Part shown: piece by piece, positions 55,083 to 64,000 of the stretch
Position numbering within the stretch: position 1 is the first letter of the stretch
Layout of the letters: each line of letters begins with the position of its first letter
Assembly: GCF_011927905.1 (NCBI RefSeq)
Contig: NZ_JAATJL010000001.1
Span: 806,001-870,000 of the forward strand
Reading direction: 5' to 3'
DNA: 64,000 bases
Origin: Arthrobacter pigmenti
GTDB lineage: Bacteria; Actinomycetota; Actinomycetes; Actinomycetales; Micrococcaceae
Position numbers and translations under genes: made by a program
Notes under the pieces: model-generated
Database searches by the model: none
Seen by the model: the letters and a program-made list of their open reading frames with translations, nothing else
Told to the model about the DNA's origin: nothing

Positions 55083-55169
55083 CACGGGCGGTCCTTTCGA
55101 ACACGTCACTGATAAGGGGAGCAGGTCCGGGCCGCACTATGATTGCGGGAGAAGGAAACGGCCAGTCCA

Positions 55170-56231
55170 ATGATTTCAACGATGAGGTACAACGTGTCCG
55201 ACACCGCAAAAGCTGCACAGTATTCCACCCTGTCACCCGCCCTGGCGGTTGGGGATGACGAGCCGGACCGCAACCTCGCGCTCGAGCTGGTCCGCGTGAC
55301 TGAGGCCGCGGCGATCGCCGGTGGGCACTGGGTCGGGTTCGGCGACAAGAACAAGGCAGACGGCGCAGCGGTGGACGCAATGCGTTCCCTCCTCTCCACA
55401 GTCCACTTCAATGGCATCGTGGTGATCGGTGAGGGCGAGAAGGACGAAGCGCCGATGCTCTACAACGGCGAGCGGGTGGGTGACGGCAGCGGCCCGGAGT
55501 GTGATGTCGCGGTTGACCCCATCGACGGCACCCGCCTGACGGCGCTTGGCATCAACAACGCGCTCGCGGTCCTCGCGGTGGCTGAGCGCGGCACCATGTT
55601 CGATCCCTCCGCCGTCTTCTACATGGAGAAGCTCGTTACCGGTCCGGAGGCCGCGGATATGGTGGACCTCCGCCTGCCCGTGAAGCAAAACCTGCACCTC
55701 ATCGCCAAGGCCAAGGGCAAGAAGGTCAATCAGATCAACGTCATGATCCTCGACCGTGACCGGCACCGCCCGCTGGTCCAGGAAATTCGCGACGCCGGTG
55801 CCCGCACCCGATTCCTCATGGACGGCGATGTTGCCGGTGCCATCGCCGCTGCGCGCGAAGGCACCGACATCGACGCACTGATGGGCATCGGCGGCACACC
55901 GGAAGGCATTGTGGCCGCCTGCGCCATCAAGTCCCTCGGTGGAGTGATTCAGGGCCGCCTGTGGCCCACCAGCGACGACGAGAAGCAAAAGGCGCTCGAC
56001 GCCGGCCACGACCTCGACCGGGTGCTTTCGACGAACGATCTCGTCACCAGTGACAACTGCTACTTCGCAGCAACGGGAATCACCGACGGCGACCTGGTTC
56101 GCGGCGTCCGCTACAACAAGGGCAAGGTCCTGACCCAGTCGATCGTGATGCGCTCGAAGTCGGGCACCATCCGCGTGGTGGACGGCGAGCACCAGGCCCA
56201 CAAGTGGGAAAGCTACGCCCGCCTGGCATAG
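55170..56231 (+). CDS. glpX: Fructose-1,6-bisphosphatase, class II
   Basis: The 353-residue enzyme hydrolyses fructose-1,6-bisphosphate in gluconeogenesis and is the main FBPase of most actinobacteria. GEGEKDEAPMLYNGE and DVAVDPIDGTRLTALG carry the metal-binding acids. GIGGTPEGIVAACAIKSLGG and the C-terminal GVRYNKGKVLTQSIVMRS are typical of GlpX. ATG 55170 is chosen; ATG 55182 is possible. A TATGAT box about 30 bp upstream is a plausible -10. It corresponds to Rv1099c. Its 3' end overlaps the FemAB-type gene by 19 bp on the other strand. Confidence 0.94.
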   Translation: MISTMRYNVSDTAKAAQYSTLSPALAVGDDEPDRNLALELVRVTEAAAIAGGHWVGFGDKNKADGAAVDAMRSLLSTVHFNGIVVIGEGEKDEAPMLYNGERVGDGSGPECDVAVDPIDGTRLTALGINNALAVLAVAERGTMFDPSAVFYMEKLVTGPEAADMVDLRLPVKQNLHLIAKAKGKKVNQINVMILDRDRHRPLVQEIRDAGARTRFLMDGDVAGAIAAAREGTDIDALMGIGGTPEGIVAACAIKSLGGVIQGRLWPTSDDEKQKALDAGHDLDRVLSTNDLVTSDNCYFAATGITDGDLVRGVRYNKGKVLTQSIVMRSKSGTIRVVDGEHQAHKWESYARLA

Positions 56232-57214
56232 CGCCGGGCGCGCGACCCGGCGGTGCGGGCCGCTGACGCGGTAGCGCGCAGGGCTCCCCGGGCCAGCCGC
56301 GCCAGCACGTACGCCCGATACATGCCGTGGCGTACCGGCAGGTCCCAGCTGCCCGGGTAAGCCACCTCGAATCCGCCGAACGAGCGTTTGAACCGGGAGA
56401 AACCTGCCCAGGGGTGCTCAGGTTCATCCTCGGGGGAGACCCCCCACATATCGAAGTGAGTGAGCCCTGATTTTTTGGCGTCGAGGATCATGGTCACGAG
56501 GAGGGGGATCGCTGCGTTCAGGCGGCGGTGTTCGTCGTTGGCAGCGGCATGTGCATACGCGCGGGTGGTACCGGTCTCGTAGGACAGGGCGGCGGCAATC
56601 GGCTGACCGTCCAGACGCGCGATGAACAGTTTCGCTGCTCCTGAGGGCATCAGCGTTTTCGCCGCCAATTCCAGGTATGTGTCGGACTGCGGGCGGAATC
56701 CGGCGCGGTCAGAGACTTCGTGCAGGAAGCCGAGCAGGATCGAAATGTCATCCGGATCGGAGGACGTGTCGATTGTCACGCCCTTCTTGTGGATATTCCG
56801 GTGGAGGTTGCGGCTGGTGGGCCGCATCCCTGCGAGGAGACTCTTCTCATCCTGCGTCAGGTCAAGCATCCACGTGCGCTGCGGCTGTATATCGGTTGGT
56901 GCCTTCCTCAATCCGGCGGCGGTGAGCATCCGATGGCTCGTCTCGACGCCACCGTGCCCGGGCTCGAGCCGTACGAAGTGGGCTCCTTCAGCCTTGGCGC
57001 GGCGCGACAGCGCAGCAACGGCCTGCTGAAACCCGGCCACGTCCTGAGCTACCGGACCGTGGGGGCAATACAGGTATCTGCCCAGCACCGTCGATTCCAG
57101 CACCGCCAGGAATGTCCAGCCGTCTCCGGACTCTTCGTGGACCTTCTTGCCTAGGCCATGTTGAAACTCGGCCCACAGCGCAGACTGCAGGATCGAGGAG
57201 GGCATGGTGTTCAT
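56213..57214 (-). CDS. FemAB/FemX-type peptidoglycan bridge aminoacyltransferase
   Basis: The 333-residue protein contains the duplicated GNAT-like fold of Fem transferases. RTWMLDLTQDEKSLLAGM and RPTSRNLHRNIHKKGV mark the first half, and AALSYETGTTRAYAHAAAND and FDMWGVSPEDEPEHPWAGFSRFKRSFGG the second. Such enzymes add amino acids from aminoacyl-tRNA to the lysine side chain of lipid II, building the interpeptide bridge that Arthrobacter-type walls have. The added amino acid is unknown. It lies three bases after manA on the same strand. Confidence 0.88.
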   Translation of the reverse strand: MNTMPSSILQSALWAEFQHGLGKKVHEESGDGWTFLAVLESTVLGRYLYCPHGPVAQDVAGFQQAVAALSRRAKAEGAHFVRLEPGHGGVETSHRMLTAAGLRKAPTDIQPQRTWMLDLTQDEKSLLAGMRPTSRNLHRNIHKKGVTIDTSSDPDDISILLGFLHEVSDRAGFRPQSDTYLELAAKTLMPSGAAKLFIARLDGQPIAAALSYETGTTRAYAHAAANDEHRRLNAAIPLLVTMILDAKKSGLTHFDMWGVSPEDEPEHPWAGFSRFKRSFGGFEVAYPGSWDLPVRHGMYRAYVLARLARGALRATASAARTAGSRARRYARRA

Positions 57215-57217
57215 CGA

Positions 57218-58537
57218 CTATCTCTCACTGGTTCTCAAGGAGTGCATGCCATCCGTAGCCTCGCCTATCGTCACTGCGTATGCGAGCACCGCGCCGCCGT
57301 CGTCGTTCTCCGAGGTTTCCGAGGCCCGCTTGACCATCACCGGCGACTCGTTGGCGGGTATGAATGCGCTTTCACCACGGTGGAGGATGAGGTCTCCCTT
57401 GGGGGAGTCCAGCACCACCGAACCGCTCAGCGCTATGATGACGGCCGGACCGTTCTGGGCCAACGGGATGTCGGCGGAGGCGGCGCTGTCGCCGAAGGAG
57501 ACGGGAATTTCAAGCCGCTGAAGCTGGAACTCGTCAAAGGGCGGGCGGTACAGTTCCTGGCCAAGCGGCGTGATCTCGGCCTCTACCATCGGGAGTTCGA
57601 GTGGAGCGAAGTCGACGGTCTTGAGCAGTTCGCCGATGTCCACGTGCTTGGCCGTGAGTCCGCCGCGCAGCACGTTGTCGGAGGAAGCCATCACCTCAAT
57701 GCCGAGGCCCTCGAGGTAGGCATGGACGTTCCCGGCGGGGAGATAGAGCGCCTGGCCGGGGCGGAGCGCCACCCGGTTGAGCAGCAGCGCAACGAGCACG
57801 CCCGCATCGCCCGGATAGTGGCCGTTGAGCTGGAGCACGGTGTGCGCGGCTGAGCGCACGTCGTCGGCGACCTCAGCCGGATCCTCCTCCAACACGCCAA
57901 CGACGACGGCGACAGCCTCCCGGGTCTCGGCGCCGCCGGTCAAGAGGCGGGTGAAAGCTTCGCGCAGCGCACGCACCGGGTCGGGGATGACCAGATCCCG
58001 GACCACAGACTGGAGGATAGCCGGGGACCAGCCGCGGCGCTGTTCGACCAACTTCACGAGCGCGGTGAAGATATCGGACGCGTCACGGACCGGGCGGAAG
58101 CCGCAGAGTGCCTCGAAATCGGTGAGGGCGAAGATCATCTCCGGCTTGTGGAAGGCATCACGGTAGTTGCGCTGTGGGACATCCTGCGGCACGGCGGCTG
58201 CATTCTCGGCCTCGTAGCCGTCACGCGCCTGTTCGAGGCTCGGGTGCACCTGCAGGGACAGCGGGGCCGCTGCGGCAAGCACCTTCATCAGAAAGGGCAG
58301 CCGATCGCCGAACGCATCGCCCGCGGAGCCAAGGGTGCGGTCCGGGTCGGCACTGATCAGTTCATTCAGCGTCTCACCGGAATCACCGTGTCCAAGGACG
58401 CGCGACGGAGAATCGGGATGCGCACCGATCCAGAGTTCAGCCTCCGGGCCGCCGGAGGGTTTCCTGCCGAGCAGTTCCGCGATGGCTGTCTCCGACCCCC
58501 AAGCGTAGGGGCGGAGCGGGTTATCCAGCTTGTACAT
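57218..58537 (-). CDS. manA: Mannose-6-phosphate isomerase, class I
   Basis: This 439-residue zinc enzyme interconverts mannose-6-phosphate and fructose-6-phosphate, feeding GDP-mannose for glycolipids and wall polymers. YAWGSETAIAELLG and SLQVHPSLEQARDGYEAE hold zinc ligands, and ALYLPAGNVHAYLEGLGIEVMASSDNVLRGGLT contains the type I signature. The C-terminal cupin half includes LILHRGESAFIPA. It is 15 bp downstream of an LCP gene and directly upstream of the FemAB-type gene, in an envelope-related cluster. Confidence 0.94.
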   Translation of the reverse strand: MYKLDNPLRPYAWGSETAIAELLGRKPSGGPEAELWIGAHPDSPSRVLGHGDSGETLNELISADPDRTLGSAGDAFGDRLPFLMKVLAAAAPLSLQVHPSLEQARDGYEAENAAAVPQDVPQRNYRDAFHKPEMIFALTDFEALCGFRPVRDASDIFTALVKLVEQRRGWSPAILQSVVRDLVIPDPVRALREAFTRLLTGGAETREAVAVVVGVLEEDPAEVADDVRSAAHTVLQLNGHYPGDAGVLVALLLNRVALRPGQALYLPAGNVHAYLEGLGIEVMASSDNVLRGGLTAKHVDIGELLKTVDFAPLELPMVEAEITPLGQELYRPPFDEFQLQRLEIPVSFGDSAASADIPLAQNGPAVIIALSGSVVLDSPKGDLILHRGESAFIPANESPVMVKRASETSENDDGGAVLAYAVTIGEATDGMHSLRTSER

Positions 58538-58552
58538 CCGATGAGTCCGTTC

Positions 58553-60142
58553 TTAGGCGGGGGTGCATTCCCCGTTGTCGGCGAGCAGGGACTCCAGTGT
58601 GGCCCAGTCCTGGTTCACGGCGAGCTGATGCAGGTACTCCTCGGTGATTTCGCCGGTTGCGGTCTGTGCAGGGAGGGCCTGAGTGAACGCAACCCTGTCG
58701 GCGCCAAGGACTCCGTGGGCGTCTGGGGAAGCCGATCCGCCTGAGGCAACCGGAGAAGCCGCGGCGAGTGTCTCCTGGACGCGCTGCCGGATGAGGTCGA
58801 AATCCGGGTAAGTGGAGAACAGATCACCCGGTTCGCCGAAGTCCGGCGCGCCGATGGTGAGGCGGCCGACGTCGTGATTCTTCGCCTTGAGCGCGAGGTC
58901 CACGAAGCTGCCCAGCTGGTCGCGGGGGATGTCGGTTTCCACGATCTGGGTCCCGGCGGCCGCGATCTGCTGGAACCGGGTCAGCACAGTCGCGGGGTCA
59001 AGCTGGGCGATCATGGCTGCCTGCACACACTGCTGACGGCGGATGCGGGAGTAGTCGGTGGCGTACTCGCGGGAGCGTGCATACCAGAGCGCGTGGTAGC
59101 CGTCGAGGGTCTGGACGCCCGGTGCAATCCACTCCGACGGCGGATTATAGCGCTTGGGCACCGTGCCCGGGATTTCCGTGGACGTGATGGGAACCCAGCC
59201 ACCGGCGTCGATGGTGATACCGCCCATCGCGTCAATGAGCTGCTCGAATCCGGCCATATCCACGAGGATGTAGGCCTGCACCTCGATGCCGAGAATCCCG
59301 CTGGCGGCATCCATCATCGCTTCGGCACCCGGGTCCTGGGCCTCCGGATAGAGATCGGCATACTCTTGCGTCACCACCGGGTAGAGGCTGTTGATAATGC
59401 ACTCGTTACCGCAGTTGTAACCATCGGGCCACACCTCCCAGAGGGGTGAACCCTCGGAGAACGGAGCGTTCTGGAAGTCGCGGGGGATGCTGAAGGTGAC
59501 GGTCGCGCCGGACTCGGCGTCCACGCTGACCACCGAGATGCTGTCGGGCCGGCGTCCGGTCCGGTCTTCGCCGGCGTCGCCGCCCATCAGCAGGAAGTTG
59601 TACCGGCCCTCGACCGGATCAAAGGCGGGACCCGCCTGGAAAATACTGCCGAAGGTGTTCCGGCCGACGTTCAGCAGATATGCACCGTAACCGAGGCTGC
59701 CGCTCGTCAACAGCATCAGCAGTGCCAGTGATCCGGCAACGGCGGGCCGCATCCCGCGGTCCAGGAGCGGCGGGCGGATAATGCGCAGGGTGTTGAGGAA
59801 CAGAAATGCCCACCCCAGAGCCAGCAGGACCAGGACCACGATCAGGACCAGAGACAGCCACTCGTTCGTGAAAAGGGTCACCAGGATTTGGCGGTTGACC
59901 AGTGCTACGACGACGGCGGCAATCACCAGGAGCCAGACCGTGAGGGTCACGCGCAGCACGCGGCGGCCGAGCCTGCGGTCACCGGCGACTATCTGGGCGG
60001 ACCCTGGAATCAGGAGCGTCAGCAGCAGAAGCATGAAGGCGCGCTTGGTGCGCACCTGCGATTGGGCCGATTCCGGGTATCTCACCGGATCGGTGAGGAG
60101 GGCCCGCTCAGAGGGACGGCCGGGATGGACTGCCCTGCTCAT
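58553..60142 (-). CDS. LytR-CpsA-Psr (LCP) family wall-polymer transferase with a multi-helix N-terminus
   Basis: The 529-residue protein has four hydrophobic segments in the first 160 residues (for example [20 protein letters not shown] and [19 protein letters not shown]) instead of the usual single anchor. An extracellular LCP domain follows with [49 protein letters not shown] (catalytic Arg region) and [12 protein letters not shown] enzymes attach teichoic-acid-like or arabinogalactan polymers to peptidoglycan from lipid carriers. Its start overlaps the purE stop as ATGA. Confidence 0.88.
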   Translation of the reverse strand: MSRAVHPGRPSERALLTDPVRYPESAQSQVRTKRAFMLLLLTLLIPGSAQIVAGDRRLGRRVLRVTLTVWLLVIAAVVVALVNRQILVTLFTNEWLSLVLIVVLVLLALGWAFLFLNTLRIIRPPLLDRGMRPAVAGSLALLMLLTSGSLGYGAYLLNVGRNTFGSIFQAGPAFDPVEGRYNFLLMGGDAGEDRTGRRPDSISVVSVDAESGATVTFSIPRDFQNAPFSEGSPLWEVWPDGYNCGNECIINSLYPVVTQEYADLYPEAQDPGAEAMMDAASGILGIEVQAYILVDMAGFEQLIDAMGGITIDAGGWVPITSTEIPGTVPKRYNPPSEWIAPGVQTLDGYHALWYARSREYATDYSRIRRQQCVQAAMIAQLDPATVLTRFQQIAAAGTQIVETDIPRDQLGSFVDLALKAKNHDVGRLTIGAPDFGEPGDLFSTYPDFDLIRQRVQETLAAASPVASGGSASPDAHGVLGADRVAFTQALPAQTATGEITEEYLHQLAVNQDWATLESLLADNGECTPA

Positions 60143-60678
60143 GCGCCGCCTTGGTTGCTGCCCGCGCGGGAGCGCAGCGCAGCCCCTTTGTCGAGCGCGG
60201 TCTGCCGGAGTCCCCGGGCAAAGTCGTCCAGCCTTGCTGAGAGGTCGTGTGCCGGCTGCCCTTCGCCGGACGCGAGGATGCGCACGGCAAGGAGACCGGC
60301 GTTGCGGGCACCGCCAACAGACACGGTGGCGACCGGAATTCCGGCCGGCATCTGGACAATAGATAGCAGCGAATCCATACCGTCCAGATACTTGAGGGCA
60401 ACCGGGACACCGATCACAGGCAGGGTTGTCAGCGATGCGAGCATGCCCGGCAGGTGCGCCGCCCCGCCGGCGCCGGCGATGATTACCTTCAGCCCGCGGC
60501 CTGCAGCTTCGCGTCCATAGGCCAGCATGTCTTCGGGCATGCGGTGGGCGGAGACGACGTCGGCCTCATAGCGAACGTTGAATTCATCCAGTGCCGTTGC
60601 CGCTGCCTCCATGACCGGCCAATCGGAGTCAGAGCCCATGACCAGGCCAACCTGGGCGTCCGTAGCGGAGTGGTTCAC
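60139..60678 (-). CDS. purE: N5-carboxyaminoimidazole ribonucleotide mutase
   Basis: This 179-residue enzyme converts N5-CAIR to CAIR in purine synthesis. [29 protein letters not shown] and [14 protein letters not shown] are the class I PurE signatures, with the catalytic His in SAHR. The GTG at 60678 overlaps the purK stop as GTGA and has AAGGA upstream; an upstream in-frame start would lie inside purK. Class I PurE needs the PurK product, consistent with purK directly before it. Confidence 0.96.
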   Translation of the reverse strand: MNHSATDAQVGLVMGSDSDWPVMEAAATALDEFNVRYEADVVSAHRMPEDMLAYGREAAGRGLKVIIAGAGGAAHLPGMLASLTTLPVIGVPVALKYLDGMDSLLSIVQMPAGIPVATVSVGGARNAGLLAVRILASGEGQPAHDLSARLDDFARGLRQTALDKGAALRSRAGSNQGGA

Positions 60679-61847
60679 TGTTCTTCCTTCCGGGTCTCGC
60701 ATCCGTCCCGCAGGATCGCAGCGGCGCGTTCGGCACGCCGGGCGATCTGTGCAGGCGTTTCGCCTCGTAGACCCATGGCGTTGACATGGCCGATCTTGCG
60801 GCCGGGCCGGACGCTCTTGCCGTAGGTGTGGATTTTCGCAGCGGGCTCCGCCTGCAGTGCTTTCGGGAAAGCACTATACAGCTCGGGGTTGTCCCCGCCG
60901 AGGATGTTCTTCATCACAACGACACCGCCTGCCAGTGAGGGATCGCCGAGCGGCAGGTCAAGCACCGCGCGAAGATGCTGTTCGAACTGGCTGGTTACCG
61001 AGCCGTCCATGGTCCAGTGGCCCGAGTTGTGTGGACGCATGGCGAGTTCGTTGATGAGAAATCCATGCTCGGAGCCCGGAACCTCGAACAGTTCCATCGC
61101 CATCACGCCGGTGACGCCGAGCTCGTCGGCGATGCGCAGGGCGGCCTCCGCAACAGCCTGTCCCTGTTCAGGAGACAGGTCCTGTGCCGGGGCGATCACC
61201 TCGTCGCAGACACCGTCCACCTGGATGGAGTGGACCACCGGCCAGGCGCGGGCTTCCCCGCTGGGGGAGCGCGCTACCAACGCTGATAGTTCACGTGTGA
61301 ACGCGACCTTCTCCTCCGCCAGCAGGGCTGAGCCGTCGAACCAGTCGGCGGCATTATCGGCGTCGTCCGCCGAGGCGATGATCCGCACGCCCTTGCCGTC
61401 GTAGCCGCCGCGCGGGGTCTTCAGGACCACGGGCCAACCGACTGCGCCTCCGAACTCCCGGAGCTCATCCGGTGAGGAAACAGAACTCCATCGGGGGTTC
61501 GGGAGTCCCAGCCGGTCAACTGCGGCGCGCATGATCAGCTTGTCCTGGGCGTGTTGCAGCGCAACAGGCCGCGGTTGCACATTCACTCCGGCAGCTTCGA
61601 GCGCGCGAAGGTGCCCGCCGGGCACGTGCTCGTGATCGAAGGTCAGGACGTCGACGCCTTCGGCGAAGACCAGCAGGTCCTCCAGGCTCGTGTAATCACC
61701 GACGGTCGCGTGAGCCACGGCAGCCGTCGCGGACACGCCGGGAGCCTCTGCCAGCACGCGTAGTTCAAGGCCGAGTTCGACGGCGGGCGGTGCCATCATT
61801 CGGGCCAGCTGACCGCCGCCCACCACACCAATTACGGGAAAAGTCAC
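60675..61847 (-). CDS. purK: N5-carboxyaminoimidazole ribonucleotide synthase
   Basis: This ATP-grasp enzyme of about 390 residues carboxylates AIR with bicarbonate and ATP. The GTG at 61847 gives [17 protein letters not shown], the correct N-terminal dinucleotide-like loop; the frame is open upstream but holds no family sequence. [15 protein letters not shown] and [13 protein letters not shown] carry ATP-binding residues, and [20 protein letters not shown] the metal site. It is first in the purK-purE-LCP run and diverges from gtrA across about 200 bp that include an AT-rich promoter-like stretch (61925-61950). Confidence 0.95.
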   Translation of the reverse strand: MTFPVIGVVGGGQLARMMAPPAVELGLELRVLAEAPGVSATAAVAHATVGDYTSLEDLLVFAEGVDVLTFDHEHVPGGHLRALEAAGVNVQPRPVALQHAQDKLIMRAAVDRLGLPNPRWSSVSSPDELREFGGAVGWPVVLKTPRGGYDGKGVRIIASADDADNAADWFDGSALLAEEKVAFTRELSALVARSPSGEARAWPVVHSIQVDGVCDEVIAPAQDLSPEQGQAVAEAALRIADELGVTGVMAMELFEVPGSEHGFLINELAMRPHNSGHWTMDGSVTSQFEQHLRAVLDLPLGDPSLAGGVVVMKNILGGDNPELYSAFPKALQAEPAAKIHTYGKSVRPGRKIGHVNAMGLRGETPAQIARRAERAAAILRDGCETRKEEQ

Positions 61848-62050
61848 CCCTTCAGGGTACCCATAGCCGGGTGCGTAACCGTGATGTGACCTCTTCCCTT
61901 CGCAGCTTCCCAGGAAAGTCTCAATCTCGATCGGTAAAGTAAAATAGGTCGCCAGTTGTACTGTGTTCTTCGCAGCTCCTCGCAGTTCGTCCGCCCCGTA
62001 TGCTTTTCCAACAGCTGCCATGGCGAATTAGTCCAATCGACCGGAGGGTC

Positions 62051-62677
62051 ATGATCACCACACTTGCTGAGCGAATCAGGGGCCTCGCATCCCTGTTCTG
62101 GCGGGAGCTCGCGAAATTCGGCGCAGTGGGCGGCGTGGCCTTCATCATCGACAAGGGACTGTTCTGGCTGTTCATCCACGGGCCCATGTCGGACAGCGAG
62201 GTCAAGGCGCAGGTCGTTTCAGCATCGATTGCCACCGTGTTCGCGTGGATTGCCAATAGGTACTGGACATTCCGCCATCGCAGGCAAGCCAACCCATGGC
62301 GCGAGCTCGTGATGTTCGCATTCATCAACGCCATCGGACTGGGCATTGCAGCGGGCTTTGTCTGGCTGGCGAAGTATCCCCTCGATATTTCCGACCGAAC
62401 CGGCCTGTTCGTCGCGGGGATCATAGGAACCGTCCTGGCTACTGCCGTGCGTTTTGTGGCTTACCGCTTCTGGGTCTTCAACGTAGAGCTCGATGCAGAG
62501 CCCGGCTTCGCGCACGACTACGAACTTATCCACCCGCACTCGCACGGCGGCGCGCATGCCGCGGACACTCCGGACCCCGGCCACACCCGGACGGACCAGA
62601 ACGTACGGACGGACCAGCACGACGTCGGCGGGCTGGGCACCGTTGTGCGGGAAGCTAAGCAGCCAACCGAGCAGTAA
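62051..62677 (+). CDS. GtrA-family membrane protein
   Basis: ATG 62051 has GGAGG four bases upstream. The 208-residue protein has four transmembrane helices of the GtrA/DPMS2 family: KFGAVGGVAFIIDKGLFWLF, SIATVFAWIANRYWTF with the conserved N-R-x-W-T-F, then AFINAIGLGIAAGFVWLA and IIGTVLATAVRFVAYRFWVF. GtrA proteins are thought to flip or help position polyprenyl-linked sugars, for example mannose or arabinose precursors. The 45-residue C-terminal tail is hydrophilic and His-rich. It corresponds to Rv3277. The 3' end overlaps the next gene by 23 bp on the other strand. Confidence 0.88.
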   Translation: MITTLAERIRGLASLFWRELAKFGAVGGVAFIIDKGLFWLFIHGPMSDSEVKAQVVSASIATVFAWIANRYWTFRHRRQANPWRELVMFAFINAIGLGIAAGFVWLAKYPLDISDRTGLFVAGIIGTVLATAVRFVAYRFWVFNVELDAEPGFAHDYELIHPHSHGGAHAADTPDPGHTRTDQNVRTDQHDVGGLGTVVREAKQPTEQ

Positions 62678-63401
62678 CCCGTTCGCCCGCCAGCAGCCGG
62701 TCGGTCACCTCTACGCTGGGGTGTACCAGGACGACGGCGCCGCCGCCCGCCCAGATGCGGACAACGGCAGCCAGCACCGTGTGAAGGGGCAGCGCGGCTG
62801 GAATCAGCCACACGCCGTCGTCGTTCTCTGGCTCCTTTGACGCGATTTGATCCTCTGCGGCCAGCGGCGCGGAAGCCAGGTCCTCGAAGGTGAGACTTCT
62901 CACGCCGTCGGTGGCGAGCACCGAGTCCGGCAGCGCCGGCTCCTCCAGATAAACGTCGCCGTAGGAACGAACCGAAGCTGCGTAGTCCACGCTCCCGGCC
63001 GGGAGTTCGCCAGGCCAGCGCACATCCAGTGCGCCGGGGGCGATGAACACAAGAACGCCGTTGTCAGCAATATCGTTGCGAGCAACATCGGCCTCCATCG
63101 AGAGGCGGATGTCAGCTTCTGCTGAAGGCTCCGTAATGGCACTCCGCGCTCCCACTTGCCAGCATGCCAGAGCCCAGACAAGGGATTTCCAGTGCGGGGG
63201 CAGGTTCATTGCGACAACGGTGGAGTCGCCGGCGTCCAGTTCCTCGACGAGGAGGTTGGAGGTCTTGGCCACCCAATTGTCGAGCACCCGCCCGGATAGC
63301 TCAATGCGTTCGTTCGCCTCGCCGTACCAGATGAGCTTCGGTCTGGAGGATGCCGCCCGGAAGGATTCGAGGAGTTCGGCCACGCTGGAAATACTGGTCA
63401 T
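62655..63401 (-). CDS. TIGR03089 family protein (degenerate AMP-binding-like)
   Basis: The 248-residue protein resembles the N-terminal part of acyl-CoA synthetases: RPKLIWYGEANERIELSGRVLDNWVAKTSNLL matches their early region, and GDSTVVAMNLPPHWKSLVWALACWQVG the next. The adenylate-forming core motifs and the C-terminal domain are absent, as in other TIGR03089 members, so catalysis of adenylation is unlikely. Function is unknown. Actinobacteria often encode it near LCP and wall-sugar genes, as here. Confidence 0.83.
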   Translation of the reverse strand: MTSISSVAELLESFRAASSRPKLIWYGEANERIELSGRVLDNWVAKTSNLLVEELDAGDSTVVAMNLPPHWKSLVWALACWQVGARSAITEPSAEADIRLSMEADVARNDIADNGVLVFIAPGALDVRWPGELPAGSVDYAASVRSYGDVYLEEPALPDSVLATDGVRSLTFEDLASAPLAAEDQIASKEPENDDGVWLIPAALPLHTVLAAVVRIWAGGGAVVLVHPSVEVTDRLLAGERVTARLAA

Positions 63402-63536
63402 TGATGCTGTTCCTTCCCAGCGCCGCCGCGGTCCGCCGGGGCGTATTCGAGGGTGCCGGTTTCTGAATCGTGAGGAGTCTTTCGCGTGGCGTGCCCACCG
63501 CTTGCAAAAATTACTCTATAAGATTCCTTCCGCCGC

Positions 63537-63566
63537 TTGACTCGCAACGTATTACACGCGTGTAAT
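63537..63566 (+). promoter_or_regulatory. Promoter with perfect palindrome before the last gene
   Basis: TTGACT (63537-63542) and TGTAAT (63561-63566) are 18 bp apart. The 16-bp perfect palindrome ATTACACGCGTGTAAT (63551-63566) overlaps the -10 box. The rest of the 272-bp gap (63402-63673) shows no coding sequence. Confidence 0.6.
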
Positions 63567-63673
63567 TAGGTCATCGGATTTGTTCCGGCGGACGGGATTT
63601 AGAGGTTCACAGCGACTTGCGGTGGACGCATCTCCCACACTTCCAGCCGGAGCTGCAACACCGGGAGGCTGAT

Positions 63674-64000
63674 ATGGGGCAGGCAGAGCACATTCAGGAC
63701 CGTACATCCATAGCGGCCCAGGCATCGGCACGTTACGGATCAAGGGGAGTACCACAGGACTGGTACGTTGACCCGGCAGATCCGGGTGCTGCTGTTCGGT
63801 ACAAACAGCAAACCCAGGGCCTGGAAGATGAGGCGACGGCGTTCCTCGCAGCGCACGAGGCACTCAGCGACGGCGCTGCCGTCGAGAACTTCCTGGACCC
63901 GCAGAAAGTCCCCAGCCCGCGCAAACCCGCTGCACCGGAACACGTGGAGCAGGCTGTCTGGATCGGACTGCCCGGAATCGGCTCCGACTTCGATGATGAA
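63674..64000 (+). CDS. N-terminal part of an unidentified protein, runs off the window end
   Basis: The ATG at 63674 has GGGAGG five bases upstream, and the frame stays open for 109 codons to the edge. The visible part is hydrophilic and Ala/Glu-rich, without cysteines, membrane segments or a recognised domain. It includes GVPQDWYVDPADPGAAVRYK and ends in an acidic SDFDDE. A 100-nt leader and an operator-like palindrome suggest a regulated gene. A regulator such as a WhiB-type protein with a long N-terminal extension would fit this locus, but that is a guess, since the diagnostic part is missing. Confidence 0.65.
   Translation, partial: MGQAEHIQDRTSIAAQASARYGSRGVPQDWYVDPADPGAAVRYKQQTQGLEDEATAFLAAHEALSDGAAVENFLDPQKVPSPRKPAAPEHVEQAVWIGLPGIGSDFDDE

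Noticed and set aside
62655-63401. The TIGR03089 protein as a working acyl-CoA synthetase
   Set aside because: It is only about half the length of that family and lacks the adenylation core motifs.

Overview
The window is about 64 kb of high-GC DNA from an actinobacterium, most likely Micrococcaceae and Arthrobacter-like (inference). The clues are a mycothiol-dependent detoxification gene (mca), the DUF4307/mca/DUF255/hemolysin-III/uppS order known from Mycobacterium tuberculosis (Rv1080c-Rv1086), the mazG/eno/DivIC/DUF501/ppx block (Rv1021-Rv1026), the phoH2/fum/glpX/DUF4245 block (Rv1095-Rv1100), many GTG starts, ATGA/GTGA stop-start overlaps and leaderless promoters. Most of the window is chromosomal core. 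I see no prophage, insertion sequence or CRISPR array.

Layout. 1-2.1 kb: end of an M20 amidohydrolase and a luciferase-like oxidoreductase. 2.3-12.6 kb: a nucleoside uptake and salvage block (BMP lipoprotein, ABC ATPase, two permeases, cdd, deoA, a DedA protein, add, mazG). 12.7-20.3 kb: eno, the divisome protein DivIC/FtsB, DUF501, an exopolyphosphatase, a membrane-anchored subtilase, type II NADH dehydrogenase, an acetyltransferase and a CHY zinc-finger protein. 20.3-26.3 kb: a tRNA with a UAA anticodon on a short-variable-arm scaffold, then a branched-chain amino-acid ABC transporter whose binding protein converges on livHMGF. 26.4-31.1 kb: an orphan GroES-like protein, a Bax-inhibitor protein and a DeoR-galT-galK operon. 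31.2-42.2 kb: AI-2E-type permease, ilvA, rhomboid, greA, DUF4307, mca, DUF255, hemolysin III, uppS, phoH2. 42.2-46.4 kb: a hypothetical protein, a prepilin peptidase, a NUDIX hydrolase and a TetR-controlled drug exporter.

46.6-52.1 kb holds the most distinctive accessory gene: a secreted protein of about 1830 residues that joins a rhamnogalacturonan acetylesterase (CE12-type) to a rhamnogalacturonan lyase (PL11-type), with fibronectin-III and malectin-like modules between them. Its promoter carries a LacI-type operator and a Crp-type site, as expected of an inducible, catabolite-controlled pectin enzyme. 52.2-64 kb: fumarase, carbonic anhydrase, DUF4245, glpX, a FemAB transferase, manA, an LCP protein, purEK, GtrA, a TIGR03089 protein and the start of one further gene.

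Regulation visible in the sequence includes exact GTGA-N6-TCAC Crp/GlxR-type sites before ndh, livH and the pectinase, and an imperfect one before the BMP gene. Eight genes have a TANNNT -10 box only 6-7 nt before the start codon, and one more (hemolysin III) fits with a shorter start. There is an attenuator-like leader before greA and strong palindromic operators before the hemolysin III and tetR genes. Several gene ends converge on or overlap each other, and three convergent junctions hold imperfect palindromes of 57-65 bp that do not look like terminators.
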